64,000 nucleotides of DNA from positions 459,001-523,000 of the forward strand of contig JAGFBZ010000745.1 in assembly GCA_018398805.1 (NCBI GenBank), in the 5' to 3' direction. Shown one piece after another: positions 22,981 through 34,431 of this stretch. Numbering within the stretch: position 1 is the stretch's first letter; the number at the start of each line of letters is the position of its first letter. A program made the position numbers and the translations under genes. The notes under the pieces are model-generated. The model did no database searches, was not told the origin of the DNA, and saw only the letters and a program-made list of their open reading frames with translations. Source of the DNA: Hirundichthys speculiger (Eukaryota; Chordata; Actinopteri; Beloniformes; Exocoetidae).

Positions 22981-23440
22981 GTTTCAAGCTGTCTACATAC
23001 TTGTAATGACTCTTCTCATCACTTTCGTCATCTGATGCTCTAAAACACAGGTCTACCGGGAGCCTCGCCTCCCTACCGAACATGAGGTAATAGGGAGAGT
23101 ACCCTGTTGCGTCGCTTTTAGTACTGTTGTAGGCATGCACCAATGCAGCTACATGCTGACTCCATGACCTTTTTTTCTCTTGACCCAAGGTGGCAAGCAT
23201 GGAGAGCAATGTACGATTAAAGCGTTCGGGCTGAGGATCCCCTTGGGGATGATACGGAGTGGTTCTCGATTTCCGAATGCCCAAGATTGTCAAAAGCTCT
23301 CTTATAAGCCTGGATTCGAAATCCCTACCCTGGTCAGAATGGATCCTTGTCGGTAGTCCATAGTGCACAAAATACTTCTCAACTAGGATTTTTGCTACAG
23401 TCAACGCTTTCTGATTTTTTTGCGGGAAACGCTTGAGCAT
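22781..23440 (-). pseudogene. Gypsy integrase catalytic core, second part
   Basis: Integrase inserts the cDNA into the genome through a D,D-35-E triad. This frame holds the second Asp in RIHSDQGRDFES (~23320-23342) and the Glu in PERFNRTLLSML (~23208-23236), followed by YNSTKSDATGYSPYYLMFGR, which is strongly conserved in gypsy integrases. The first Asp lies in the preceding frame. The expected Gly-Gln before PERFNR reads as DPQ here, a possible substitution in a conserved position. The shift that separates the frames is near 23430. Confidence 0.9.
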
Positions 23441-24539
23441 ACCTAGTGAAGTGATCTGTCACTATCAAAACATTTCCAATGCCTCGGGAGTCAGGCTCCA
23501 TTGACAAGAAATCAATACACACCAGATCCATAGGACCACTGCTGACAATGTGATGCAAGGGGGCAGCTTTCTTGCAAGGAGTTTTGCGAGTCACACACAA
23601 TCCACAATTCCTGACATAGTCCTCCACATCATTGGCCATTCTGGGCCAGTAGAACCTAGCTCGGAGAAGGTCGGTGACTCTCTCAACGCCGAGATGGCCC
23701 ATGTCATCATGTAAAGTGAACAAGACCTTTCCACGAAATTCACCAGGCAGTACAATTTGTACTGTGTCCTCATTGGCTTTCTTGCCAACACGAGAAAGAA
23801 GTCCATCTCTGACTACCAATTTGCCTGCCTCTCTCTTGAACAACCTCAGCTCAGGACTCATGTCTCTGCCGCTAGGCCAAACACCATGTTTCACAGCCTC
23901 CATCACAAGCTTAAGTACATTATCTTTCCTCTGAGCCTCGACCAAGTCAGACTTTGAAAACTGCTCAAGAGAACTCGAGTGCAGCTGAGTAGGAAAAGCA
24001 TACACTTCGGGGATACCCGCTGGTGATGCACCTAACTGGTCCACATACCTGGGAGACTCATCAGAAGTTTCCTGAACCTGCACACGCTGACATATTGACT
24101 TAACAGCACTGGGAGACATGCTTTCCCACTCCAGACACTCTGCTGGGTCAGCTATGTTGCGCGACAACAAATCAGCGTCTGTATTGGCTTTACCCGGCCT
24201 GTACTGTACATCAAAATCGTAAGTGGCCAAGGCAGCCAGCCACCGATGACCAGTTGCGTTGAGTTTCGCCGTAGAAAGCACGTAGGTTAAGGGGTTATTA
24301 TCCGTGCGCACCGTGAACTTGACCCCGTAAAGGTAGTCGTGAAATTTGTCCACGACGGCCCACTTCAGTGCAAGGAACTCTAGTTGATGGACCGGATATC
24401 GTTGTTCTGGTGAGCTCAACTTTCTGCTGGCGAAGGCCACAGGTCTTAACCCTTCAGGATGTTCCTGGTAAAGCACGGCGCCTACCCCTTTAAAAACTTG
24501 CATCCGTATGCAGGACATACGGCTTTTCCGGATCTGCAA
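23379..24539 (-). pseudogene. Gypsy RNase H and integrase N-terminal half
   Basis: Starts inside RNase H (GVGAVLYQEHPEGLRPVAFA, SRKLSSPEQRYPVHQLEFLA, FTVRTDNNPLTYVL, QYRPGKANTDADLLSRN), the nuclease that removes RNA template during reverse transcription. It is followed by the H2C2 zinc-binding domain of integrase (DDMGHLGVERV ... NCGLCVTRKTPC, ~23590-23715) and the first catalytic Asp in LVCIDFLSME (~23507-23527). The first ~14 codons of the frame are out of register with RNase H; a shift near 24500 separates it from reverse transcriptase. A frame break near 23430 stops it before the second Asp. Confidence 0.9.
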
Positions 24540-26183
24540 ATGCCAACACTGGCGCGTTTATCAGACACTGAATGATGCTTTTAAAAGCATCAGTACAAGA
24601 CTGATCCCATCTTTCATTGAATGGTTCCGACTCTTTCAAGTAAGTCTTGTTCTTGTCCACACTCGTCTTTCTACTACGCTGGGTGGGTGCGTAGCCCTTT
24701 GTCAGCTCGGTCAGAGGCCTGACAATGGAGGAGTAGTTCGCTATAAAGCGACGATAATACCCACAGAACCCCAAAAACGAGCGCAGAGATTTCAGGTCAG
24801 TGGGCTTAGGCCACTTGGCTACGGCCTGGATCTTGTCTGGGTCGGTTGAGACGCCATCAGCGGACACAATGTGTCCAACATACTTCACACGTGGCTGACA
24901 GAACTGACACTTGTCAAGGGAGAGTTTCAACCCCACTTCTTCAAGCCTGTCTAACACCCGCAAAAGACGGTCCTCGTGCTCCTCCAATGAACGGCCAAAG
25001 ACGATAAGATCGTCCAAGTAGACCAGAACCTGAAGAAGGTTCATGTCACCCACCGCTTTTTCCATAAGTCTTTGGAACGTGGCGGGAGCCCCCGTGATGC
25101 CCTGGGGCATTCTTTCAAATTGATAAAAAGCCCAGAGGACAAAATGAATGCGGTCTTTTCTTTGTCCTCTTCCGCCATGGCAATCTGGTAATATCCGCTT
25201 CTCAGGTCAAGGACGGAAAACCACTTGCTCCCTGACAGACAGTCAAGCGCATCATCGATGCGGGGAGTAGTAGTGTACTGGTCGGGAGTTGTACGTCGGT
25301 TCAAGGTCCGATAGTCAATACACATTCTGATACGCCCATTTTTCTTTCTGGCGATCACGATCGGCGATGCGTACTGGCTCCGAGACTCCTTAATTATACC
25401 GGCCTGCAGCAACTCCTGCAGATGCTTACGCACATCGTCTATGTCAGCCGGCGCCAAGCGCCTCGAACGCTCTCTGAACGGCTTGGGGTCATTTAGCCGA
25501 ATGTGATGCTCGACATCTCGTGCCAGACCAACGTCCCATTCGTGCAGGGAAAACACACTAGCTCGCTCACTCAACTTTTGGCGAAGACGGTCCTTCCACT
25601 GCTGAGGGATCGGGGTGTCGCCAAATTGAATCAGCTGAGGATCCAACTGTGTGGGTGCAGTCACAGTCTCGGCTTCAATCCTCTGGGATGGAACGACTGT
25701 ATCAACTGGACAAAGTTGACCTATGACTGTCCCAACAGGGATGACTGTGTCTCTCAAAGACGTGTTGTGGATCAACACAGTGAAGTGATTGACATCGAGG
25801 TCCCTACCTGGAGCAACCATGGACTGCAACAGTACTCCAGATGGCAAGGGAGTGAGTGGTGAAGCTTCCACCATCAGCATATCTTTGCCCGCAAACTTCT
25901 TCAACTCAACTTCACAAATGGCACAACACTCACCGCCAGGCGGTAAGTTAAGAGGCCCTGGACCCATCCATTTCACATTACCAACATCGTCATCTTCTCC
26001 ATCAGGAGGTGACTGGACTGGAAGAGAGAGATAGAGAGATAGGAGTCTTAGCTTTGATGCCCAAAGTCTGACCAATGTCCACCCCGGGCTGTGTCTCTGC
26101 ACAGCTTGGCTAGCCTCTGGAACAGATTGGCATTGGTGCCAAGGATGACAGGGGTCTGCTCCGGACTTTGTAGGCTTGGACAA
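24490..26183 (-). pseudogene. Gypsy reverse transcriptase, in two frames
   Basis: Reverse transcriptase copies the element RNA to DNA. The 25041-26183 frame carries a protease-to-RT linker, KPFRERSRRLAPADID, the RT motif MCIDYRTLNRRT (~residue 287) and FSVLDLRSGYYQI (~residue 322) with the first catalytic Asp. After a one-base-type shift near 25120 the 24490-25110 frame resumes with MPQGITGAPATFQRLMEKAV, the catalytic YLDD (25009-25020), the thumb region and FLGFCGYYRRFI. It ends at HTDAS, the start of RNase H. The catalytic residues are all present across the two frames; only the register is broken. Confidence 0.92.
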
Positions 26184-26917
26184 ATCAGAGCCAAGACAGA
26201 GATGGCCTCCTTTACACCTGTCATGGTCTCAGAAAACTCCATATCCACCACCACGTATCCCAAATAGGGATAGCTTGTATCACTCAACCCCCATATAGCT
26301 AACCCCGACACTGGATGAATCGGCACATGAGGTAAGTGAAGCTTGTACCACTGTTCAAAGATGATTGTGACCTGCGAACCACTGTCAAGAAGGGCGTCAC
26401 ACTGCACACCATTGATCTTAACGGGAACAATGGAAGGAGGCCCAATCAGCCCTTGGGGAATGTCCCGTTTAAGAGTGATCACTTCGCTTTTCTTCACCGC
26501 GCAGACTGTGTGGTCACTTTCTGTCTGTGGTGCAGGCTCACCCTGTTTGGCTTTTCTTAAGGATTTGATCAGCTGTTGAATCACTCTGCTCTGATTCTCT
26601 GGATTTCTACATTTGGCAGAAAAGTGCCCAGGCTCACCACAACGATAACAGAAATTTCCATCTGGATCGCTAACAGCTTGCTGCCTGAATCCACTCTGAG
26701 CTTGTCTGACTGGCTCAACTTTTAAAGCTGCAGCCGGCACGTCAGATGCTCTGGACTTTTTGGGAGTCAGCTGATTTTGCAGTTTTTTAACTTGTTTTTT
26801 CAGTGCAGCCACTTCTGGGTCAACACATGTCTCATTAACAGTCACTTTTGTCACTGTTTCAGGTTCTTTGTCATTAACTGAGACTTGGCTATTTGTAGCC
26901 GTCAAAGCAGCGAACAG
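26048..26917 (-). pseudogene. Gypsy gag C-terminal part and protease
   Basis: The frame open from 27025 encodes a short coiled-coil-prone stretch (EVAALKKQVKKLQNQL), a CCHC zinc knuckle CYRCGEPGHFSAKC (26609-26650) that binds RNA in nucleocapsid, and an aspartic protease active site with DALLDSGSQVTII (Asp near 26386). The first ~36 codons (26918-27025) are encoded by the right copy of the large duplication, so the apparent start Met is not the gag start; most of gag (matrix/capsid portion) is missing. A further frame change near 26050-26080 separates it from reverse transcriptase. Confidence 0.9.
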
Positions 26918-28488
26918 GGCAGTTTGGAAGAGGACAGTAAAGGTGAGTCGATAAACACACCCACACTTTGACCGCCTGCCATGCGCACCTGCGCGTTTGC
27001 AAAGGGAAGCATCATAAAGAGTCATTCTCTTTTCCTTTTTTTTTTCCCCTTTTATTCTGCAGCCATGAGGTGACCCTTGTTTTCCTCCATGTTCCCCTGC
27101 GCATTTTGATTTCTGCCAGAGAAAGGACGGGCCTGATTAGGAACTCCACGACAGAGATCTTTAGATACCGAGCTGGTCATCATTTCCCCGCAAAAGTCGC
27201 TCTCTTTGCACGCCGTCCTTTCAAAACTTTTGACGCCTACGCACAGTTTAAGTTCTGATTCAAATTCATTATTCTTATTCTGTTTGATTTATCTCGAATG
27301 TGATTTTAACTGAAGTGTTTCAGCCTTGTTAGATCAGGTCTGTGTGACGCACGTTGCAAGGCTTCATCCACCGTCGGCTGAAATTTACTTTCAGTAACGG
27401 TCATACAGGTAAGAATGAAAATGACTCAGGGGTATTGACACTTTCATGGGATCCAGATCACAATGATGAGCTACCTCTCCAAGATCATTTCACAGCTTTG
27501 AAACAGAAATTGAGTTTCTTAGTCACAGATCCATCAGACTAAACAGCTGTCTTTTGACCCGGACGAAACCACACACAGGATGCTAAAAACTGGACAAACC
27601 TCCGATGACATCCCCCGTAGGTTTTCTGAGGACTGCTGCTGAAGCAACCTTAAACTCATTGGAGTAACGAGCAGGCCTGGAAGCCTGGAAAACGCCCAAC
27701 TTAGTTCAATCTATGCAAGTCGCTTATTATAACTTTACCTTAATGCTGATCAAATCGGTCTAAATCTCTGCATTTCAAATATTACCTATCAAACAATCTG
27801 TGAAAGTAATGGTACCAGAGATAAAACTAGGAGCTCTGCCGGGACCGACCGTTTCTCAGTCCGGTCTTCGTGGGGCTCGGCCGGTTGGTGCGCCCTTCGG
27901 GTTGGGCGAGACCACCGGCGTACGCCCTCGAGCTGCAAGCCGAGAGACCGCGGGACAAAGCGGACCCACCTCTTGTTTCAGGGGCTGTTGGCTCATGGTC
28001 CTGAGGGTCCAGCAGCCCAGCTGGTGGTGTCTGGTTATCCCTGGCCAGCAGCCTTAGTTGCCTCCAGCACCAAACCAGCTTCAACAGCACAGCACGCCAT
28101 ATAAATATTTTTTAAGTAAAAATGACTATGCTCTGTGAGTCAAGATACCCGCCCAAGCGGTAAGTAGTTACACTGATGCAGCAAGCCATTGCTACGTCAG
28201 CCGTCAATCAAAAGGCCCTCCCCTAACAGAACCAGAACAAGAAATCCACAGCAGTGTTCTGGACAACGTCATCTGCCAGATACAGAACCGATTTAAGATC
28301 AGGAACAATTAATGTTCCTGTCCCCCCTTGACCACCAGCAGTTTCAGACATATTGGAAATAAATTCTGCATCCAACCTTTTCCAGATTGACACCAGAGCC
28401 ACGGAGCGTGATGCGTAATCTCTAAATTACGCAGTCCCTCTTCTTGTTATTTGCGTTTTTTTGTATTAGTGGTTTGTATGATTATAAC

Positions 28489-28776
28489 CAGGGCTTGACG
28501 CTAACTTTTTTGCTCACCAGCCACTGTGGCTAGTGTTTTTCCTCAGTCATTAGCCATTTAGTCTTTATGCTAGCCCCAGTTTTGCTGTCAGTTTTTTTCT
28601 TCTTTACAATATTCTTGCATTTACATTTTAAATACAAACAATTGGTAAACTATTGTGATGTGTCATATCAAAGAATAAGTTTCCAGCAAAGTTGCTTTGT
28701 GAGACAGAAATTGTTACTAGCCACAGCCAAATTTTAACCAGCATTTGGCCGGTTGGCCGGTTCATGTCAAGCCCTG
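28489..28776. mobile_element. Small hAT-like MITE in the right duplication copy only
   Basis: Begins CAGGGCTTGACGCTAAC and ends GTCAAGCCCTG, a perfect 11-base inverted terminal repeat. The left duplication copy lacks it, giving a natural empty site at about 17931. The flanks (ATTATAAC left, TTATTGCT right) are not an intact 8-bp duplication, perhaps because of later small deletions. No coding capacity. Confidence 0.85.
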
Positions 28777-28967
28777 TTATTGCTGGTGGATTAAGTAGTT
28801 AAACCCACTGATCTCTGCAAGATGAATAATACTGTAATAAACTTAACCAGAACAAGAATTAATGATTTTAAACATTTATATTTTTTCCTACCAATTTTTT
28901 CTTCCTTGTTTTTAATGTTTTTTTTTTTACATATTTAAGGTGCTACAGTCCCAAGCCAACAGTGTGT

Positions 28968-28998
<31 letters not shown>

Positions 28999-29325
28999 GG
29001 GGGAGCTGCAACACCCCAAACACCCCCAACACCCCCACTTCCTGTGGTTACTGAATGGACACCAAAATGTTTTCTAAATCAGACAGTAAATAAGTTTATT
29101 TCTGCTTTGAAGCTGGATGTTCCACATGGGCGGGGGGGTAGTGGAACCGGTTCTCCTTTGGGCTCAGCCCCCTGGAGGTCAGTCGGTGAACTGCAACTTG
29201 TTTTTACTTCCACGTTGGAACTCAACAGGACGTTTCTCACTGGACATGTGTTTGACTTTTGAAAACTTAATTTGTAGTGAGGAAAAAGTGAAATGAATGG
29301 AAACCAACAGTGGAAAAATATAGCA

Positions 29326-29602
29326 GGGTGGCTGTAGCTTCAGTTGGTAGAGCGGGTCGTCCAGTCACTGGAAGGTTGGCGATTCAATCCCGGCTCCAAC
29401 TGTCCACATGCCAAAGTGTCCTTGGGCAAGACACTGAACCCTAACTTGCCTCCAGTGGGTTAGCAGCACCTTTAGCATGGTAGCAGCCGCCCCTGGCGTA
29501 TGAATGTGTGTGAATGGGCGAATGAGAGGCCATTTTAAAACCGCTTTAGGGCACTCTTGGTGTGGAATAAAAAGCGGTGTATAAGTGCAGTCCATTTACC
29601 AT
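29326..29602 (+). mobile_element. tRNA-derived SINE, right-duplication copy
   Basis: Same element as 18526-18798, present because the whole region is duplicated rather than by a second insertion. The A-box here reads AGCTTCAGTTGGTAGAGCG, and the B-box GATTCAATCCC is intact. A few extra bases occur in the body near 29470 and 29545-29575. Confidence 0.9.
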
Positions 29603-30394
29603 GATATTGATACTTGCTTGAACGTGATTTTCTAGACACTTTATGGCTGCTTTTACACTACGAGCCACATTCACCCATTCACACACCGCTACAGGTTTTT
29701 ATAGTGTTTTTCTCCCTCATGTATTCACACACAGATGAACGCATCAAAGCTAGCGTGAGGTCCGGCGCCTTCAGGCCAGTGATCGGACCGCCTCCCTCCC
29801 GACGGGCTTCATAACTGCTCCACTACAAGCCATCAATTTCTATGGAATAGCTTGTTGCGCTGAGGAGAAAACCTGTTCTTCTCCCCTGCATGGATGTATG
29901 CGTTGCATCTGCGTGTTTTACGTCTGAGTAACCATGCATGGGAGCAAATCCTCAGCGCGAGCATATTGACCCATCAGTGGGGTGTTTTGTTCGTGGCACA
30001 ACTCTGCCAATGGCTCCCAATTCCAAATTAATCACACATGATGAGATGATTAATGTGGTTTATGTCCTGCTATATGTCCAACTGTGCCCGTCCATCTGTC
30101 CATCTGCTCAGCTCTCTCTCTCTCCGCGGTTTGAGCCGAGTTCCTCTGCCATTTGTTTTCACGGGCATCACCACTGAAACCAGTAGAGGACCGCTTTGTC
30201 GTGACTGTAAAAGAGCGTCCACATACTCCACGTTTAAAACACACAAAGTTCACTTTTACAAACATAATGTATGATACATAATAAAATATTATAATTATCA
30301 TAAATTTAGATCTTTAGACAGACTGTCGCAGAAAAGCTTGTTTTGGTCTTTCTTACAGTTTGTTTGTTTGTTCATTTAAAAATAATGATGATAC

Positions 30395-31539
30395 TAGGGA
30401 TGCACGATAACTGTTTCTTAAAACCGACACCGATAACTGATAACTTTCAGCTCCTAAAGGCCGATACCGATAACCGATAACACACACATATACCTAAGAT
30501 CATTACATCAATACTGTGAACAAAATTAAAAATAGTTTTGACTATTTATATGAAGAGATATTTATTTTTTCCAATGAAAAACTATTGACAAGCCTCTCAA
30601 ACATTTTCGTAAAGCTATCAAACAAACCTATTTTATATCTCACATTAACTTAAATAAGGTTCATTACTGACTGATATAAAAAAAAAGGCTCATGGAACTG
30701 ATGGAAATACATGCATCAGAATTACTAACTGAAAAAGATTAACATTTAAAGGATTTTGGCTTGTGGTTCCATTTAAATTAATACCTTTAATTAAAGTAAA
30801 TGAGGTTCAGTAGTTTTTGTTTTTTATTTTTTAATTTCATGCGAGCTTTAGATGAGAGAGATGAGGGAGAGTAGAGGGGAGGGGAGGGGAGACTGCTGCT
30901 GGCTTGCGCACGTTAGCATTAGCTTCCATTGGCTCACATTAGCGCGATTTCAAAACTTCCATGGAAGCGATTGTTTTGTTGTAGGTGGCTGATCAGGTTT
31001 TACGTATTAAAGCTTGTGCTTCTCTCCTCGTAGAATTCACTCGGAGGATTCGTCACAAATAACCACCAAACTATCTTCTTCTGAAACTTTAACGAAGTTC
31101 CACGCGGCCATGTTTGTTGTGATCAGCACTGTGCTGCAGGCTGCATTCAAGGTGTAACGTAAATTGTCATGTTCCCTCGTTTGCTAGTCGTTCTTTCAGC
31201 CTTTTCTATTTTTTCTATTTTTTTATGTGTAACATGTGGGAGAATACTGTGAATATCAATTCAAGTCAGCAACTACTAAAATTATGACCGAGTTAATGAG
31301 TTGTTTTCTGGCATGAGGGGGTATTCTTGATTTTCCTGATTGAGAAATCATTTTTCTGATTATGCTGACGTTACTTGAACATAACGTTCACTGCCGGTCA
31401 TTTAAGACTCAGAGGGAGCGAGACACTGCTGTGTTGATGAAAATATATATGTTATCGGGGCTATTCGTCGTGATATCGGACTTATCGGGATGACGTCATA
31501 ATTTCCTGTTATCGGCCCGATAGTTATCGTGCACCCCTA
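30395..31539 (+). mobile_element. Non-autonomous hAT-type element, perfect 8-bp TSD
   Basis: Ends TAGGGATGCACGATAACTG and CAGTTATCGTGCACCCCTA-like (right end reads TAGTTATCGTGCACCCCTA) are inverted repeats. GATGATAC is repeated exactly at 30387-30394 and 31540-31547. The ends are rich in CCGATAACCGATA units. A sister copy is at 51616-52526. No transposase is present. Confidence 0.92.
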
Positions 31540-31547
31540 GATGATAC

Positions 31548-32614
31548 AATAAAAAATAAACAAATATTGAAAAAGGATTCAGGTTTCCCTTTTTTTTTTA
31601 GTATAGCAGTTAATTATGATGAGGAAAAGCCAGAGTGGGCTGAAACACCTTAAACCTCCACCTTCGTCTGTCTGTGCCTCCTAGAGATTATTTATAATCT
31701 GTGTCCATGTGACCGTTCTGCCATCGGTCGTATCCGTCTGCCTATCACACCTCAGGTTGCCACCATAATCAAACTCAGTCTGTTCCGTGCGTCACTCCAA
31801 GAAACCGAACGTTTTTTTGTTTTTTTTTGCTAGACTTCATTTTGGCCAGAATGTGTCCAACATATGGTATCAGCGGTCCCTCTCAACTGAATCCACACCA
31901 TTACGTCGGTAACATAGATCTGTGCATCAGCATTTTTGTGCCCCCCCCTCCCCCCGCCCGTTCCTATTCAATGCTAATTCTCTGGAAAACTGTGCAGACG
32001 TTTGCTCGTGCAGCATCGGTTCTTTGTCTCACCTTGTTTGCTGATTAAAGAAGGAACTATTCCCAAACCATCTGCCAGAATCTCTGGAGCGTTGCGCTCG
32101 GGTTTATTTGAGGCCGGTGGGCTTCACTCCCTGTCATACCGGCGGCATCGGCAGTGCCTTTGGGCCAACTAAAATACTTCCAGCTGGGGGGCCAGCCCTC
32201 TTTGAAGTTCACCCCCAGAACTCAGAACATCTATGGACTTATCTGAGCGCCGCCTGCAGCAGCACAATCCCTCATCTTCTGCTGGGGCTCTTTTATCTTT
32301 GTTTTTGAGTGCTGTTTACACAGTTTCTATATTAACACAGTTCTTTTTCTTTCTTCTTATTCTTTTTTTTTTTTTTAAGACAGGCATGAATCAACTGAAA
32401 CGTGTATTTAACATGCCGCATGTCTAAAAACATACATCTTAATTGGCCTAAACTGCTACAACCCCCACCGTAACCTAAAAAAAAACACCAACCCTGAAAG
32501 AAATATAAGTAAATGTAACTAGCACACTGCAACAAGTCCACTTTTATCTTAAAAATCAAATATAAAAAGTCAAGTGAGCAAATATTGGAAACACATTCAT
32601 GAAGCTCTCTGCAC
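31548..32614. other. Unassigned sequence, no gene seen
   Basis: Short ORFs at 31827-32048 and 32108-32308 have no domain. T-rich runs occur near 31590, 31810 and 32370. Nothing else is recognised. Confidence 0.4.
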
Positions 32615-33774
32615 CAAGGTTATTATCGTTAACGAAAACGAACGAAATAACGAAAACTAGAATTCAAAAAACATTTTCGTTAACTGAAATAAAATAAAAA
32701 TGAGTTTTTAAAAAACACGATAACTAACTGAAACTGTATTATGTGTTTATAAAACGAACTAAAATTAACAATAATAATGTCAAGAACGTCCTTTGTTTTG
32801 TGTTTGTAATTCTTTTCTTCATAAACTTTTGAAATCTATTAACTTCACTCCGCCGTACAACAACAACCGCAAAAAAAAAAAAAAAAAAAAAAAAAAGTGA
32901 TCAGCAGTGATGGCTGCAGCAAAAGTTGAGAGAAAGCGGCTCAGTCTTATTTGGGAATTCTTTGACTATGACTGAGTTAACGATAAAAATAAGTGCCATG
33001 TTGTAGAAGCAGGTGATACAATATGTGGAATACTTCTGAAGGAGAAAAAAACCCACGAATCTGAAAGTCCATTTGAAAAGCTCACACAAGAAGGCTAACC
33101 AAGACTAGCTGGATAAGCTAGCCTAAGCTAGCCCCCTGGAAAGAAGGCTAACCAAGACTAGCTGGATAAGCTAGTCTAAGCTAGCCCCCTGGAAAGAAGG
33201 CTAACCAAGACCAGCTGGATAAGCTAGTCTAAGCTAGCCCCCTGGAAAGAAGGCTAACCAAGACTAGCTGGATAAGCTAGTCTAAGCTAGCCCCCTGGAA
33301 AGAAGGCTAACCAAGACTAGCTGGATAAGCTAGCCTAAGCTAGCCTCCTGGAAAGAGAAGCTACAGCTGCAGGCCAGTCAGCGTTGGGAAGGAACGGGAG
33401 AAAACAGCAACTATAATGGACTGTTTCCATGGAGACCAGATAGCTGCTGATCAGTAAATACGTAGGAACACCACAAGAGGGAAGATGCATTGATAAATAT
33501 GTTAATGAGACCAGAATGTAAACACGACTACGTGATTCAATAGTCTTCAAAAAGTTCATAACTTCATTCCAACCAAAATTACAATCCTAATTTACAAAAT
33601 AAAACTAAAACTAACACTGAAACTAATAAAAACTAAACTAAAACTAAGTATTTCAAAACAAATAAAAACTAGCAAAACTGCTTTAAAAACAAATTAAAAC
33701 TAACTGAATTTGGAAAAACTAAACTTAATAAAAAAACTAAAACTAATGGAAAATCCAAAACTCTTATAACCCTG
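32615..33774 (-). mobile_element. Non-autonomous hAT-type element with internal 53-bp VNTR, copy 1
   Basis: Begins CAAGGTTATTATCGTTAACG and ends TCCAAAACTCTTATAACCCTG, matching in reverse the element at 59779-61240 whose 8-bp target duplication is visible. The flanks here do not show a clear duplication. AACTAAAACTAA-type repeats fill the right end. The centre holds five 53-bp tandem units. No intact coding frame is present. Confidence 0.88.
33090..33354. repeat. 53-bp VNTR, five units
   Basis: Five units of GAAGGCTAACCAAGACTAGC ... AAGCTAGCCCCCTGGAAA, with small differences (AGTCTAAG versus AGCCTAAG). The same unit, reversed, occurs eleven times in the sister element. Each unit contains short palindromes around GCTAGC. 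Confidence 0.95.
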
Positions 33775-34334
33775 CCCCGGTGCATGCTCCCAGCTCCCAA
33801 CACTTGACAACAAATCTTGTTTCCAGTTTAGATCTGGTGGAGTTTGAAGATTTTGAAGCAAGTGAAAAAAGCTGAATTTGAGACCAAATTATTCAAAAAC
33901 AGACACAGCACAGGATCAAGTGGAAAAACAATAACAATTAGCCAACAATTCTAAATTCTGGGTCCCTGAAAAAGAACGAAGACCAAGAAATGAGAAAGTA
34001 CACTGAATATTTTATAGTGAAAGTGCTGCGAGACAGCTCGTAAAAGCTGGAACTTTTGGTATCAGAGTCGTGCTTTTATTTCCAAAAGAAACATTTTGTT
34101 GTAAAAATTAGACTTTTGTCATATAATTGTGGCGTTTTGCTGTAAAATCCCAAATTTCTTTTGTAAAATCAGGCATTTTTGACATGTTTACCAGGTCTGA
34201 GATTTTTAATCTTTCCAAGGACACAACAGTTTACAGCATGTAGTTTAGAGCTAAGACGTCCATCTAAATGGCTCATTAAGTAGCATCATTAGCGGTGGTC
34301 CTCAAAATTAAACACAGCAGAGCATTTAGTGCAC
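33775..34334. other. Unassigned sequence, no gene seen
   Basis: AT-rich single-copy sequence without a recognisable domain. Confidence 0.4.
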
Positions 34335-34424
34335 TGTCCGATCAGTTGAATAAAAAAATTCAAGTTATTAATAAAAACTAAATAAAAACTAAAACTAATG
34401 GAAAATCCAAAACTTTTATAACCC
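34335..34424. mobile_element. Fragment of the 53-bp-VNTR hAT family (one end only)
   Basis: AAAACTAAAACTAATGGAAA and ATCCAAAACTTTTATAACCC match the right end of 32615-33774. Only the terminal ~90 bases are present, so it is a deletion remnant. Confidence 0.75.
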
Positions 34425-34431
34425 AGATCTG

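Larger units (their letters stand above)
19560..26917 (-). mobile_element. Ty3/gypsy LTR retrotransposon, 5' LTR and gag start missing
   Basis: Read on the minus strand from right to left: partial gag with a zinc knuckle, protease, reverse transcriptase, RNase H, integrase, then a purine tract and a 1.6 kb 3' LTR. The order with integrase last places it in Ty3/gypsy. No 5' LTR or primer-binding site is present because at 26917/26918 the element is replaced by the right copy of the large duplication. Coding is broken by about five frame changes with few other visible lesions. A separate DNA element appears inserted at ~21264-22098 between pol and the purine tract. Confidence 0.9.
26918..30366 (+). 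repeat. Large direct duplication, right copy
   Basis: Matches 16350-19559 from GGGCAGTTTGGAAGAGGACA to TTTGGTCTTTCTT, then continues through TTTGTTTGTT without an LTR, so it resembles an unoccupied gypsy target. Compared with the left copy it has many small deletions, often in runs of one base, a 288-bp hAT-type insertion (28489-28776), a T tract shortened to about 10 and a ~20-base G run at 28982-29003. ORFs at 27354-27542 and 27800-28057 correspond to those of the left copy. Confidence 0.9.

Noticed and set aside
16350..30366. The two 3.2-3.4 kb direct copies as giant LTRs of the gypsy element
   Set aside because: They lack TG...CA ends; a proper LTR with purine tract lies inside at 19560-21144; and the right copy starts within gag.
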